Positions 44,176 to 55,466 of a DNA stretch of 64,000 nucleotides are shown piece by piece. The notes beneath the pieces were generated by a model that saw nothing but the letters and a program-made list of their open reading frames with translations, was not told the origin of the DNA and ran no database searches. The translations under genes were made by a program, and so were the position numbers. Each line of letters opens with the position of its first letter. The first letter of the stretch is position 1. Origin of the DNA: Membranipora membranacea. Its lineage: Eukaryota; Bryozoa; Gymnolaemata; Cheilostomatida; Membraniporidae. The stretch lies in NCBI GenBank assembly GCA_914767715.1, contig OU612069.1, forward strand, positions 28,207,387 to 28,271,386. Direction: 5' to 3'.

Positions 44176-44181
44176 ATAAAT
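44176..44181 (+). promoter_or_regulatory. Poly(A) signal of the C-type lectin gene
   Basis: AATAAA about 110 bp after the stop codon, in AT-rich 3' sequence. Confidence 0.6.
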
Positions 44182-44189
44182 CTATTAAT

Positions 44190-45050
44190 CTGCAAGCAAA
44201 AAAAACTATTGCTGTTTATATAAACACTTATCTAAACTCACTGACAGCTAGTCCACCAGCTCTAAAACTCACTTGTCTCACTTTGGCCTACCTGAACATG
44301 GCACACAAACTACTAAAAATAAATCAGCCGCAAGGGCTTCTCTTGAGATGATAGTTTCTGTAGCATTTTTTCTCTCATCCGCCGAAACAACTGAAACTAG
44401 GTCTATATACATAATGAAATGCGCAATAAATAAGCTGAATACAAAGTTGACATGCACACCTGCAGTAGTTGGTCATGACACAGCAGTTACCAGTAGCGAC
44501 ATTTGAAAAACAGTGTTGAGTGTTGATAGCTTGGTCAATGGGAAGCGTTCTCAAAAAGTAGTAAAACAGTAACCCCTTTGTTGATATTATTTTAATTGAT
44601 CTGGTTTAAAATTTGAAATGTAAAAGCAATGATTATTGTGCACCTTTAAGTCACGGGATTGAGCTGTTTAAAAGTTATTGTCTTAAAGCTTTCAGGAAAG
44701 CCCACATTTTAAAATGTGAAAACCAAGGGTCTAGAAGATTGCTTTGGTATGAACGGCTGGTTATTTTGCTTTCCTAAACAAATGAACTAAAATTGCGATC
44801 CCCAAATTTTCTAAGATTGATGTAAAATACATGCGTCTAAGGAGTTGCATCAGCAATGTCAAGGTTTACACAAATCTAAGCTACATAATATCTTCCTATT
44901 TTCCATACAATGCAAATGTTTTATGATCAACTTAAAAAATGAGAAAAATGACTGACAGGCCATGCCATCATGGATTCAAATGATATCCAGAAAAACATTA
45001 CACAGGTCCAGTACAGTCAATACATCCATCCGTCACAAAATGTTTTGAAT
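44190..45050. other. 3' flank of the lectin gene, nothing recognised
   Basis: Only short open frames (such as 43986-44351, which overlaps the lectin end in another frame). No RNA gene. Confidence 0.4.
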
Positions 45051-45356
45051 TTTGCAATATTTGAATGCCTTCTTGCAAGCATTCTGATTCAGGTGTAGCT
45101 AGTAACTTCAAGCCGTTTTAAAGTATTGCTACCACAAGACTCGCATAATACAAACTGTCACCTATCTTGATGGTCCTCTGAAGTCCCTGAAGAAGACTTT
45201 TCATCAAAGTACTAAGCAATCAAAAATATTGAAACATATAACAAGCTAAAATCACTTTATGTACAAGATCCAGTAAATAGTTTGACTTTCTGGTGGACAG
45301 TTCCAACTCATGTTACCTGCGATAACGACTGCGGTAAAATTGAGCGTGCCATCAAA

Positions 45357-45429
45357 GCCACCATAGCTCAGGGGCTAGAGTGCCTGTCTAGTAAAAATGA
45401 GGTCATGAGGTCAATCGTCATTGGTGGTT
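45357..45429 (+). pseudogene. Decayed tRNA-Thr copy
   Basis: Same 73-nt layout and anticodon loop CTAGTAA as 39027-39099, but the anticodon stem CCTGT/AAATG no longer pairs, the T loop reads GTCAATC, and the last T-stem pair is G-G. It is the right-arm partner of the intact gene and is not expected to give a functional tRNA. Confidence 0.85.
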
Positions 45430-46204
45430 CAGTTTGAAAGACTCGAATGATATTGATTCAGTGACAACCGAATGTAAATTGAATGAGAATTTATTAGTGC
45501 GGAAACTGAGAAAACTGGATAGAGTTATGGTTAGTTTTATTGTAGCCACATTGAGTTTAACTCACATGAATTTGTGTAGTTTGGGATTGACATAAGGTAA
45601 GATAAGACGTACGATTTTTCATGCTTACTGTTGAAGTTATTTATCAAAGCAGCTGCAGTCGAGTCGATGCCCAAAGCATAACGAGATCAAATTTCTTCTG
45701 AACAGATCTAGTCAACATGCAATTAAATTTGATCTGGAAGAACCTGTTTACCGCTCTATAGTGGCAATCTACATCTAACTAGGAGACGGGCAAGGTCAAC
45801 AAGGAGTTATGAGCGGATTGCAACAAATTATGTCTAATCTGATAAGAAACCTTTCATGAGAGATTGTAGTTTAACTGTTAGACTGAACTGTGTCAAATTT
45901 CTCATAAGGATTTTATGTTGTTTTTTTCATGCAGTAAGAAATCGACATGATAAAGAGACTCTTTATCATGTGGTACTTGATAGATCTATTTTTTGCAAAC
46001 ACTAGTTGTTATTTGATGCTCCTATGATTTAGAGATGTCTGGTTTGCGAAGAAAGGTGCGCTAAGCCCACAGTGAAAAAATGTGTAGTTACCACATCACA
46101 GAACGCGCTGTCCTTGGAGTGCCTTGCAAACAGCTACCATTGCCGAAGTAAGAACAATTATCAAAATCGTACTAAGGCACCTTGATGATGATAAATCTAT
46201 CATG

Positions 46205-47082
46205 CAGTGATGGCTGAACAAACCAATTAGCGGCAATGTGTACTATTGCTGCTTTCGTATTGAGTTGAGGCCAGAATTTCCGCTACACCTCAACAAAGCT
46301 TTGCTCAAGCCGCGCGAAACAACCATCCCCATTACTTTTTTAAACTAATTATTTCTCCGGCTCACACTTGTTACTGACTGCTATCACTCCCAGGCAAATG
46401 CTTGATGGAGGTAGATTTTATGACGAATGAATGGAGTGGTTATTTTCGCGCGGCTCATTAACCTGCAAAGAATGACATATCACACATTGTGTCATTAAGT
46501 TCTGACCTACTAATCCAAAATTTGGTACACAGTCACCTCATGACAATCATATTATGGCTGCAAAATCAAGGTTCATTCCGTTTGAGACTGTTTGACAGAT
46601 AATCTTTATAAGACAGCTTGGGGGGTCGTTGATTTTGCACGGCTTAAGCGATTTGTTTATATGCAGGGTTACAATGTTTAGTATGACAAGTAATGCAGCA
46701 GAAACCTTTTCAGCAGGATTCACACTAAAATACCGAATACCAGTGCCATTCTAGATAGGTGTTTGGTGGGGGATTGTTTTCGCGCGGCTCATTGAGCTAC
46801 TGTGAAACGCAAAACACTTGCTATGCTGATTACATTGCGATTCATCCATCCGAAAATGGACAAATAGTATCATTGTGACGCCTACACTATGGCTGTAAAA
46901 TAACATAAGATGAAACCTGTAATTTTTGATCATGCAGTTTAAAAAAAGTAACTGTTGGGGGATGGTTGTTTCGCGCGACTTGAGCAAAGCTTCGTTGAGG
47001 TGTAACGAAATTCTGGCCTCAACTCAATACGAAAGCAGCAATAGTACACATTGCCGCTAATTGTTATGTTCAGCCATCACTG
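46205..47082. mobile_element. hAT-like MITE, long inverted ends, 8-bp target duplication
   Basis: Begins CAGTGATGGCTGAAC and ends with its exact inverse. Inverted similarity runs about 125 bp (46205-46330 against 46958-47082). Flanking 8-mers ctatcatg and ccatcata agree at 6 of 8 positions, as expected for a hAT target duplication. The interior has two direct copies of 'ttttcgcgcggctcatt' (about 46443 and 46778). No coding capacity. Confidence 0.75.
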
Positions 47083-47194
47083 CCATCATAGTGGCAGCCA
47101 GAACATCATGGTATCATGGTATGGTATGCTCCAGTTAGATGATCTGACCCATTTAAAATGATGATGATAAACAGCTGGGCCCTTGATATGGACA

Positions 47195-47335
47195 GTCACC
47201 AATAGGGGGGACAGTTTACAATAGGGGGGACAGTTTACAATAGGCCTGTTTTTATTGTAAAGTGTCCCCGGGACAGTTTACAATATTGTAAAGTATCCCG
47301 CGGTTGTTTTTGCATGGGGGACAGTTTACAATACT
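47195..47335 (+). repeat. Short tandem and palindromic repeat, 'gggggacagtttacaata'
   Basis: About five copies of 'ggacagtttacaata', with interleaved inverse copies 'tattgtaaagtgtcc' and 'tattgtaaagtatcc'. The sequence can fold on itself. Confidence 0.75.
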
Positions 47336-47863
47336 ACACCGGAGCTGGGACTTCCTGGCTGCATGTCTCCCCAGTCTTAACATAGCTAAAGCCAAATTTA
47401 TTTACCACAATTGGAGTTTTCTCTTCTCACTGAGTGAGTACATGCAGAGGATACTTACTGTATCAGCCATAAGATTAGCTGTACCGATGATAGGCCAGGG
47501 GTTAGGTCCTGGTATCCCTACTGATGAGAATGTACTGAAAGAGTAGCATAACAAAAAAGGAATTCGAAACAAATTTCTCCTCAGCAATGTTTCATCTATA
47601 AGAATATGATGCATAATAAGCCACCCTGACACAGGCTGCGGTCAGCAGTGGTTCAACAGAATGAAAAGGCTCAAAGGAGTAAATAGTATTTTGGTGTTTG
47701 TTTTGGGTCTTTGTTGGTGCGATCAATCACCAAACCTGAATATTTTCTTGTTTCCATCTCATATCGTGAGTAGAGTCTGTACCTTAGCCCTGCTGTCTGA
47801 TGTTTACATGCAGGAGATAATTTATGTTTAAGATGAGATGTTGGCAGACAGCGCCTATTTATT

Positions 47864-48244
47864 ATGAAGAAGTTGTCCTCTCTTGGTATTTCTAAACCAA
47901 TCAGAATGCGATGTTACTATACTTTCATTGAATGTGTTTTTATTTATCATCTATGTACATTATTTGGCCATATATCCAAAACATGTCGCAACTCCATTAA
48001 TGATGTTATATCAACCGCTAGCTTTTTAGCTGACTGTGAAGTCCCATCTCTGTGCGAGGTTTTTACCAGAGTTTTTAAGAACCGTTGTCTTCGTATGTAT
48101 GCAACAGACAATGAGCCAATCTTAGCCCTAGCTACACTTCCATCAGGGCGCTACTGTAATATCAAATGTAGGATAGAGCTACGGAGACAATGCTTTAGAG
48201 CACAATGTGTGAAATTTTTAAACTCCGTTTTCTTCAAAAGATAA
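47864..48244 (+). pseudogene. LINE 3' fragment (post-RT region)
   Basis: 126 residues. MKKLSSLGISKPIRMRCYYTF and ISKTCRNSINDVISTASFLA match the region after the polymerase domain in L2- and Rex-like elements (L-K-L-x-x-x-G-[VI]-S-x-x-I-x-x-x-x-Y-x-x-F-[IV]-E). No RT catalytic block lies upstream. A 5'-truncated dead copy. Confidence 0.55.
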
Positions 48245-48249
48245 TATTT

Positions 48250-49140
48250 TATAATGTGCAGACTTTTATATCACTAGTAACTTTTTAGCTCTACAAAACC
48301 AATATTTCTTAACCATAACGGCAGAGACAGAATAAAGTATATATATAGAAGAATTGTTCGCTCATTCACATGTTAATGTAACACAGACACCCAGTAATGT
48401 GGTAACTTACATGTAGGTGCATATGATGATCAGCACATCAACTATCACTCTAATGCAAGTACAATTTACACAACTTTGTCAGCGTGTAGCTTAAATATCT
48501 GTGCGGTTTACATAGCCTAGTATTAAGTCTAACTATAAACTAACCACAAAGTACACGGCAAGATTAGCTTTCAATGACAGCTTGTCAACTTTATCTCCAT
48601 TATGTCGAGTACTCATAAGATAAACTTTGAATGACAGCTCTTCACTCGTTCTTGCGTTCATTAATCACTGGTGGGCGGCGGGCGCTCCTTGATCCTGATA
48701 TGCGTCTAGGCTCAACAGCAGCTATACTAGTAATATATATGGTACAGTCATGTTACGCAGAACTTATAGTGTTACAAGAGTTAGTGAGCGGTGATTAGCA
48801 GGTTGTAGCGAGCTGAATACCATGACTTACTAAGGGCAAAGCAGGAGTAATCGAGGGAGCTGTTACCAAGGATTGGTTCAGGCAACCAGAACCTTTGAGT
48901 TGTTATGCTGTTAGACGATAAGCAAGACTGTTATGTAATGACAAACATGAACTCAGTAGATTATAGTTAAATTTACAGTTAAGTGTGTTCGCGTCAACTC
49001 ATCAGGGTTTGTTAACTTATGCATTATTATGGAATAGTAATGAATAATAAATAAGTGACAATAGTGGGGCCTATTTTGGAAGAAGAACTTCTTCACGTCA
49101 GTGTTGATGACACCCTTAGTGGCTCCGTGTCTTGTGTCAT
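48250..49140. other. Intergenic, nothing recognised
   Basis: No coding frame, RNA gene or repeat that I can support. Confidence 0.4.
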
Positions 49141-49181
49141 GCTGTTCGCTTTGGTGGGGCGTAATTGGTGGGCAAACAACA

Positions 49182-49573
49182 CAGTGAATTAAATGTGATT
49201 TTTCCCCCAGATTAGGGCTGAGCACTGCAGAACATATTTCTTTCCTTTGGCATTAAATTTTGAAAGCAAATCGAAATGAGGCTTATTCCTAATTTGCTTG
49301 TTATTGAATTTAACTTTCAAAAGTATATGAGCATTCTTCGATGGAGTTTGAGTGACCTGCACAGTATGAGCAGAACAAGATGAAAATAAAAAAATTAGTC
49401 ATAAGAGATGTTTTCCATAGTTTGTCCATTATTCAAATAAAGCCCCTTCAAGAGTGAGTGGCTGGGCAAAGTTGGTCAAAATATGGTGCGCCTAGCATGA
49501 GCAGGACTGGAAATACTGGGGGAAAAAAATGATATATGTTAACCATTGGCAATTATAGCGTTTTAATTCACTG
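49182..49573. mobile_element. MITE copy B, same family as 20465-20883
   Basis: Bounded by cagtgaattaaa and ttttaattcactg. The body is about 80% identical by eye to copy A, with a few indels. No target duplication was recognised. No coding capacity. Confidence 0.7.
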
Positions 49574-49579
49574 AGAATT

Positions 49580-50270
49580 TTCCAGCAGTATGTAAGCGAA
49601 AAATAATTATACTGGTCCCAATAACTCCAACAATAAACCTTGACGGGGCACTCTAACGTAGCATCGAGTTCAATTTTGATACATCACTAGGAATTATGAC
49701 TCATATCTCTCTTCTTCTTGTCTGACTGATGTGTGAAATTAATTAAATTAAAACTTAATTAAAAAACAATCATAATTTTTCATAATTTCCCAACCAATTG
49801 GACCGATAATGCGTAGAGAGCCTCTTACAATCATACCATCTAAAACATCCATCAGAAGTAAATTCGTAAGATGACTTGTCACCAACCACAATGTTGGGTA
49901 CTTTGGGTTGACAGAAATTTGACCACGAGCAAACGCAAAATGTATATCTGGATCATTATCGTCATAATTCAAAGTCGCCTCATCGTCAAAATCAAGTGGA
50001 AGTGCCTTAGATTTTTTTTTAATCCGAAAAGAGAAATAATGACATTTTTGTAGGACTTCATCAGTCATGACTTTAAGCTGTTAGTGAACAGTTCACCATC
50101 AGTCAAATGTTGGAATACCAGGCATGAGTTGAAGGCTTTACAATAGGCCGTTTGATTGCTTTTTTATAACATGGATGGATTTATTACTATCGTAGACAAA
50201 AATTTGTCACGAAATACGTTGTAACCAATAAGGAAAAACATGGAAAAAATCAGATCTCTGTTGTATAAAA
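49580..50270. other. Intergenic; one unassigned minus-strand frame at 49748-50068
   Basis: The 106-residue frame on the minus strand (FDDEATLNYDDNDPDIHFAF in its middle) matches no family I know. There is no splice or promoter support, so it is not called as a gene. Confidence 0.3.
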
Positions 50271-50277
50271 AGTTTTT

Positions 50278-50943
50278 TTAGAATAGTATATTGTTAAGTG
50301 TATGTATGAGATGTCTTAAAAAGCTGTCTCTACCCCATGCACCCCGATATTTAACGGTGCGGTAGTCATTGATAAAGTGCTCTTCATCGTGTATGTACCG
50401 TAGTCCAAGTGTCTTGATCTGGTTGGCCACCAGAGCATCTATATCGGGGTGCTCAATCCCTAACTTGGCGGCATCTTTAAATATTTTGCGTAAGGACTTC
50501 TTGTCGCTTGCATGGATGCTTGTAAAAAGTATGGGGAGACAGTAAGTGATGAGGGATACAATAAAACTCTTGAATAACATATGAGAAAGGGGCTTTGAGC
50601 GATAGAATACAAAATTTTTCACAATATACATGCGTTGAGATGCAGAAGTCACTATGGATTGCACATGATCATGATAGCGGAGTTTATCGTCAACAGTAAC
50701 ACCAAGGTATTTTACTTTGTCACAAAAATCAACTTCCGTGCCGTTAAGGATAAGAGTAGGGGTAATGGGGCTAATAAGCTGAGTAGAAAACATCATTTCT
50801 TGAGTCTTGGAGGCGTTTAACAATAGGTTTAAATCACAACATTGCTTTGAAATTCTACTAATCTCATCAAGATAGGCACTAAGATCTGATTGATTGATAT
50901 GCATCCAATTATACATGTTACATGTTACATCATTTCTCTTCAA
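50278..50943 (-). pseudogene. LINE reverse-transcriptase C-terminal fragment, 221 aa
   Basis: The uninterrupted frame begins just after the catalytic core. LNLLLNASKTQEMMF is the 'N-x-x-K-T-x-x-M' block, VKYLGVTVDDKLRYHDHV the 'K-Y-L-G-[IV]-x-[IV]-D' block, and then the thumb region FKSFIVSLITYCLPILFTSI follows. It lacks endonuclease and palm, so it is 5'-truncated, but the clean frame suggests a relatively recent insertion. Confidence 0.75.
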
Positions 50944-50949
50944 CGCCTA

Positions 50950-51459
50950 CAAAGAATATTTTCACTATTTATGTAAGGACTCATTTGTCTACCTAAGTTT
51001 ATCTTACTTTGCAACTGCAATTTACATTGAATATTTACAGGTTTGCGAACACTTGTATACCTTTTTTCCTGTCAGTACTTGGATCAAGCAAGATAAAGCC
51101 TTTTGCTTGGCTTCGGCAATATCATTATTCGAAATTTTAACAGAAAGGATGTTCGATATAATATGAGTTTTATAGCAAAGACTGAATCTAACAGGCAGTA
51201 TAAAATATAAACAGAGACTGCTGCCGCTGCAGTGTTGACAGCTTGACAGTTGTTATGTAACACAATATAACAATTGTATAATTACAATTGAATTGAATAA
51301 TATCTCTACTTATACCATACATTGAATAATTGTAGTTGCATAATTGTGTCAGGAATGTTGTATAATCATTGTATAAAGTGGAATGATGAAGGTATAAACA
51401 TGATTATTCGGACTTATGTCCAGTGTATAATCATTGAAAAGGAACTGATTTTGCACAGT
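50950..51459. other. Intergenic, nothing recognised
   Basis: AT-rich, no supported feature up to the target duplication at 51460. Confidence 0.4.
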
Positions 51460-51468
51460 GCTAATGCT
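51460..51468 (+). repeat. Left 9-bp target-site duplication (gctaatgct)
   Basis: gctaatgct lies directly before the element end GGTACC. The right copy actaatgct at 58348-58356 matches at 8 of 9 positions. Confidence 0.65.
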
Positions 51469-52080
51469 GGTACCCTGACAAATGGACCACATACAAAGTG
51501 GACCGCAAGACAAATGGACCACATGACAAATGGACCATACTGGACCTCATGGTGATTTACTATAGCTAGAGGTCTGTAACTTAGCACACATAGACAATGG
51601 CATAATATCAGTTGTTATAGCAAAGAAAATTTCTAAAAAACCTTTTACATTACTATAATAGCACAGAAAACCTAATTTTTTTGGGTAAAAACATGAAAAA
51701 AACTGGACCATACTGGACCTCATGGTGATTTACTATAGCTAACTTAGCACACATAGACAATGGCATAGTATCAGTTGTAAGAAAATGAATGTAATTTTGT
51801 AAAAAAAATCTCCAAAAACAAGGTTTTGAGGGGTAGAATCACCTACAACACTGGACTGCAACAGGACTTCACGTTGAAATACGCTACCTATATGGCTGAA
51901 ACTTGATACAGATACTCAGTGATATAGTAATAGTTGATACAGTGAAAGAAATCTAAAAAAATGATGTACTATTGTGAGAAATCTGGAATTCAATGCTTTT
52001 CAGGGGTAGAATTTTCTGAAGAAAACTGGACCAGAACTGGACCTCATGTCTATAACTTGGTATAGATAATCATACACTCT
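51469..52080 (+). repeat. Left array of the MULE-like element
   Basis: First come four copies of a short unit 'gacaaatggaccaca'. Then follow about four diverged units of roughly 170 bp, each opening 'ctggacctcatggtgattta' and 'ctatagctagaggtctgtaac' or relics of it. Confidence 0.8.
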
Positions 52081-52344
52081 AAATGGTGCACTTTGGGGTG
52101 TACACTAACGACTGGTTAATGGCAAGTGCTCAATTTATATAAATATACAACTCACCGAATTACACTATTCTATCTCTGAATCGACAACCATCAAAGTAAT
52201 TTAATCCTGATCGACCTGTCCTGTTACGGTGATATCGAACCTAGAGATAGACAAAAACATGGGTGAGAGACAACATCATGATAGAAAAGATACACAAATA
52301 TAAACAGAACAAGATATTAACTCGCAAGCACAATCACACAATCA

Positions 52345-52392
52345 TGTTGTTGTTGTTTGTTGTTGTTTGTTGCTGTTGTTGTTTTTACTGTT
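52345..52392 (+). repeat. (TTG)n-rich microsatellite
   Basis: Imperfect run of TTG with TTTG variants. Confidence 0.85.
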
Positions 52393-52809
52393 CATTTCTG
52401 GTGGTTTTCTGGTGTTTTATAATACTATCTAATACTGAATATGTGGCTAGATATCTGGGTGCTGCTGCCACATATTTCAGCTCCAATTAATGTTTTTGAT
52501 GTGCTCAGTTCTCTCGGTGGATCAAGAGTCCCCGAGCTAAGCTCTTTACTTGCTATTCATACTTCACTCACTCTCTCTAATCATCCATGTTCATTCATGT
52601 ATGAACTAGGGCTTCTCATTCATACTGTTAATATATTTGTGCTACTGTGTAGTTGTCTTCTCTTGTACACGAGAAGGCAACTAGCAAATGTAAAACATAA
52701 AATTCCTCATACTCACAATCTCTACTAACATCCACATTACGCGTAACCACATTCATCTAAACTCATTCACAATGTTTTGTATGTTTTACTTTTCATTCAT
52801 TTTTTTTTG

Positions 52810-52975
52810 CATGCATTTTGTGTGTATGTGTGTATATATGTCTGTTTGTATGCACGTATACATGAGCGCATGTGTATGTATACACATAATGTATGCATGT
52901 GTGTATGTATGTTTGCATGTACGCATGTTTGTATGCACTTATATCTGTGTGTATGTATGTACGTTTGTATATATT
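52810..52975 (+). repeat. Imperfect (TATG)n / (TG)n microsatellite
   Basis: About 165 bp of TGTATG, TATG and ACATG units; the open frames across it (CVYVCLHV-type peptides) are artefacts of the repeat. Confidence 0.9.
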
Positions 52976-53186
52976 GTTATATCCTTCCTATTTTGTATAT
53001 GACTTGCTTTACCTGGCTATAGAAACTTATAGCAGGTGTTTATTACTGTCTTGTAATCGTGGCTAATATTTTAGAACTAAAATATTTACGCACAACTATA
53101 AAAACTTATAGTGCACAAATATTAATATAACTACTTGTTTGAGATTATATGAACATATAACTCGATTGGGTATTGACTTTGGTACA

Positions 53187-53425
53187 GCCTCGATGCAAAA
53201 ACTATCAACAAACTCTGATATTCCAGAAATCCTCCTTAGATCGATATTTAGTTTCCGAGATTATATCCGTTTTTAGCCTCGATGCAAAACTATCAACAAA
53301 CTCTGATATTCCAGAAATCCTCCTTAGATCAATATTTAGTTTCCGAGATTATATCCGTTTTTAGCCTCGATGCAAAACTATCAGCAAACTCCGATATCCC
53401 AGAAATCCTCCTTAGATGGATATTA
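53187..53425 (+). repeat. Tandem repeat, 88-89-bp unit, 2.7 copies
   Basis: Copies begin 'gcctcgatgcaaaa' at 53187, 53276 and 53364, nearly identical. Unit lengths 89 and 88 are not multiples of three, so the long frame through it is fortuitous. Confidence 0.92.
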
Positions 53426-54384
53426 AATAAACATTACACAGAAATATGTACTCTGACTATTTATTTTGAGTGTTTTTATTTGCTTAACTGCAAAACTGGC
53501 AAAACAAAACCTTGCTCTTCCATGAAATTGTATTAAGACTAATGTAAAGGTTTGTTACACAATGACAAGTGTTGATTGTCACTCTAAGCATTACTGGAAT
53601 AAAACAGAATATATATACATATTGACAAGGTAAGAAATAATAGACAATACAAATACAAAACAAGAGTGAGTACTAAGATAAATGTCTGAGCCAGTTAGTA
53701 TACTTTGTTTAATGTCAAGGGGGATAACCACTGTTTATTTGCTCGATACCACAATATGCCTGCATGTATGTTGCATGTAGGTGGGTTTGTATGTATTTAA
53801 ATGTGTATGTATAAATGTCGCTATTACAAATGATCACATTCTCAACCTTGAGGGTGATTAACACAATAGTTGATTACGGCCCCTGTATATATGTGTATAT
53901 GTGGGTAATAGTGATTGGATATTGGATGGGTAATGCAATGAGTTTGAAAATGTATAATGTGTCTGCTCCTCTGAGCACTCCATGTTGAAAATAAAGAGAT
54001 GACGCGTTCGCCTCTTTTCGTTTCAACTTCTTCGCAGTCCTCATATATCGATGTGTATGACATCTGGTGGTATACAGTATGGGCGAGAGAATATTATCCA
54101 TTTTAAAAACTGTAAGTCTACAGATTTTCAAGTAATAAATGCAGACATTTTTAAAGCTGTCAGCGTAACGCAAGCCGAATCATCATCCCAGCACAATGGA
54201 TTACATAACAAGAAGACCAAACGAGGCTGTAGAGCGGGCAAATGTAAACAGAACCAAAAGCTATTAAGTTGGATAAAGCCATCTCATCACCTACCAACAC
54301 TTTCAGACAACACTAATGACACCAACAAAAATATGACTAATAAGAAGGGGCGTATACAGCTCCCCAGCATTCTCTAAACCAATT

Positions 54385-55334
54385 GTCACTCTCTTAACGC
54401 CTGGAAGCTGGCCGAGTTACAGGTATATGCCGAGTCACACCACCCTGATATCATATGTCTAACAGAGACATGGCTAGACGATAATAAGCAGCAGACCATC
54501 ACCATTGATGGTTATAATAATTTTATTCTCACATCGAAAAGATTGCATAGGTTGAGGTGTTGGGATATTAGTTCTTCATAATATTAAAGCTACCCTTATG
54601 TCATCCCATACATCTCGTTCTATGTCTGCAGAATGGGTAATGCTCAATATAACCTCATGTAGCCCTGTTATCAAGGGATGCATTTATCACCCCCCAAATT
54701 CTGATCAGATAAAAACTATATCACCACTACTATCCTGAAAATGACCAAGAAACATCCAAAAGGTAAATTTATTTTGTCTGGCGATTTTAACCAGCTGCTG
54801 GTGTCAAATCTCTGTGTACAACCTGGACTACGTGATCTCGTCAATTTCAACGCACGCTATGATCGAAAACTGGACCTAATCCTCACCGATATAGCAGAAT
54901 CTAAACAGCCGGAAAAGCTTGCGCCGTTGTCCACCAACGACCATTGCTGCATCTTTTTACCAGGCGAGAGCATAATTCGCAGCAATTACATCAAAGTAAA
55001 ACTTCGTCTGGTGAGACCTGAGCGAAGAAATTCTTTACTGGCTGATCTAGCCCTGCAAGATTGGTCAATCATTTTAAACGATGACAATGTACACAGCCAG
55101 GTAACATCATTACATAAGATCATTAATGGCCTACTGAACAAGCACTGCCCAATGACAATCTGCAAAGTAAGGCATGATAAGCCAGAATGGATTACACCCT
55201 GCATTGAAAAGTCAATGAAAGCCCGAGATCGAGCTTTCAAAGATAAAAAACCGGAGTATAAATTCCTAAAGGGAGTGGTTCAGCGGATGGTAAGATCAAG
55301 TTCAGTTCAAGGCTCAACGACGCCAAAAATATAA
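54385..55334 (+). pseudogene. LINE endonuclease domain and linker, frameshifted
   Basis: Pieces in changing frames: NCHSLNAWKLAELQVYAESH, IICLTETWLDDN (catalytic Glu), VGILVLHNIKA, CIYHPPNSDQ, then the frame 54741-55334 with FILSGDFNQL (GDFN) and LSTNDHCCIFL (the SDH position as NDH). The rest (KPEWITPCIEKSMKARDRAF) is the usual linker towards RT. Confidence 0.72.
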
Positions 55335-55466
55335 AACAATGGTGGCAGCTGGTTAAATCACTCACACAAAAACAGAATACTCCATCTTCATCTACCATCA
55401 CCATTATTGACAACAAAAGGTTGAGCAACAGTGAACTCTGCTCTGAATTAAATACTTATTTTAAAA

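Larger units (their letters stand above)
38610..45925. repeat. Large inverted repeat: arms 38610-39420 and 45055-45925
   Basis: The right arm reversed matches the left arm block by block: 'cagattagacataatttgttgc', 'acttcaacagtaagcatg', 'cataactctatccagt', the tRNA block, 'tactttgatgaaaa', and 'gtagcaatactttaaaacgg'. Identity looks like 65-75% with indels. The arms are about 0.8 kb and the spacer about 5.6 kb. The spacer holds the C-type lectin gene. Confidence 0.8.

Noticed and set aside
43986-44351. 121-aa frame overlapping the lectin 3' end
   Set aside because: Out of frame with the CTLD coding sequence. The overlap and 3' UTR location explain it.
52772-53022. Two overlapping open frames of about 80 aa
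   Set aside because: They are translations of a TATG/TG microsatellite.
53173-53536. Open frames with repeated peptides
   Set aside because: They follow the 88-bp tandem DNA repeat, whose unit length is not a multiple of three. There is no sign of a real protein.
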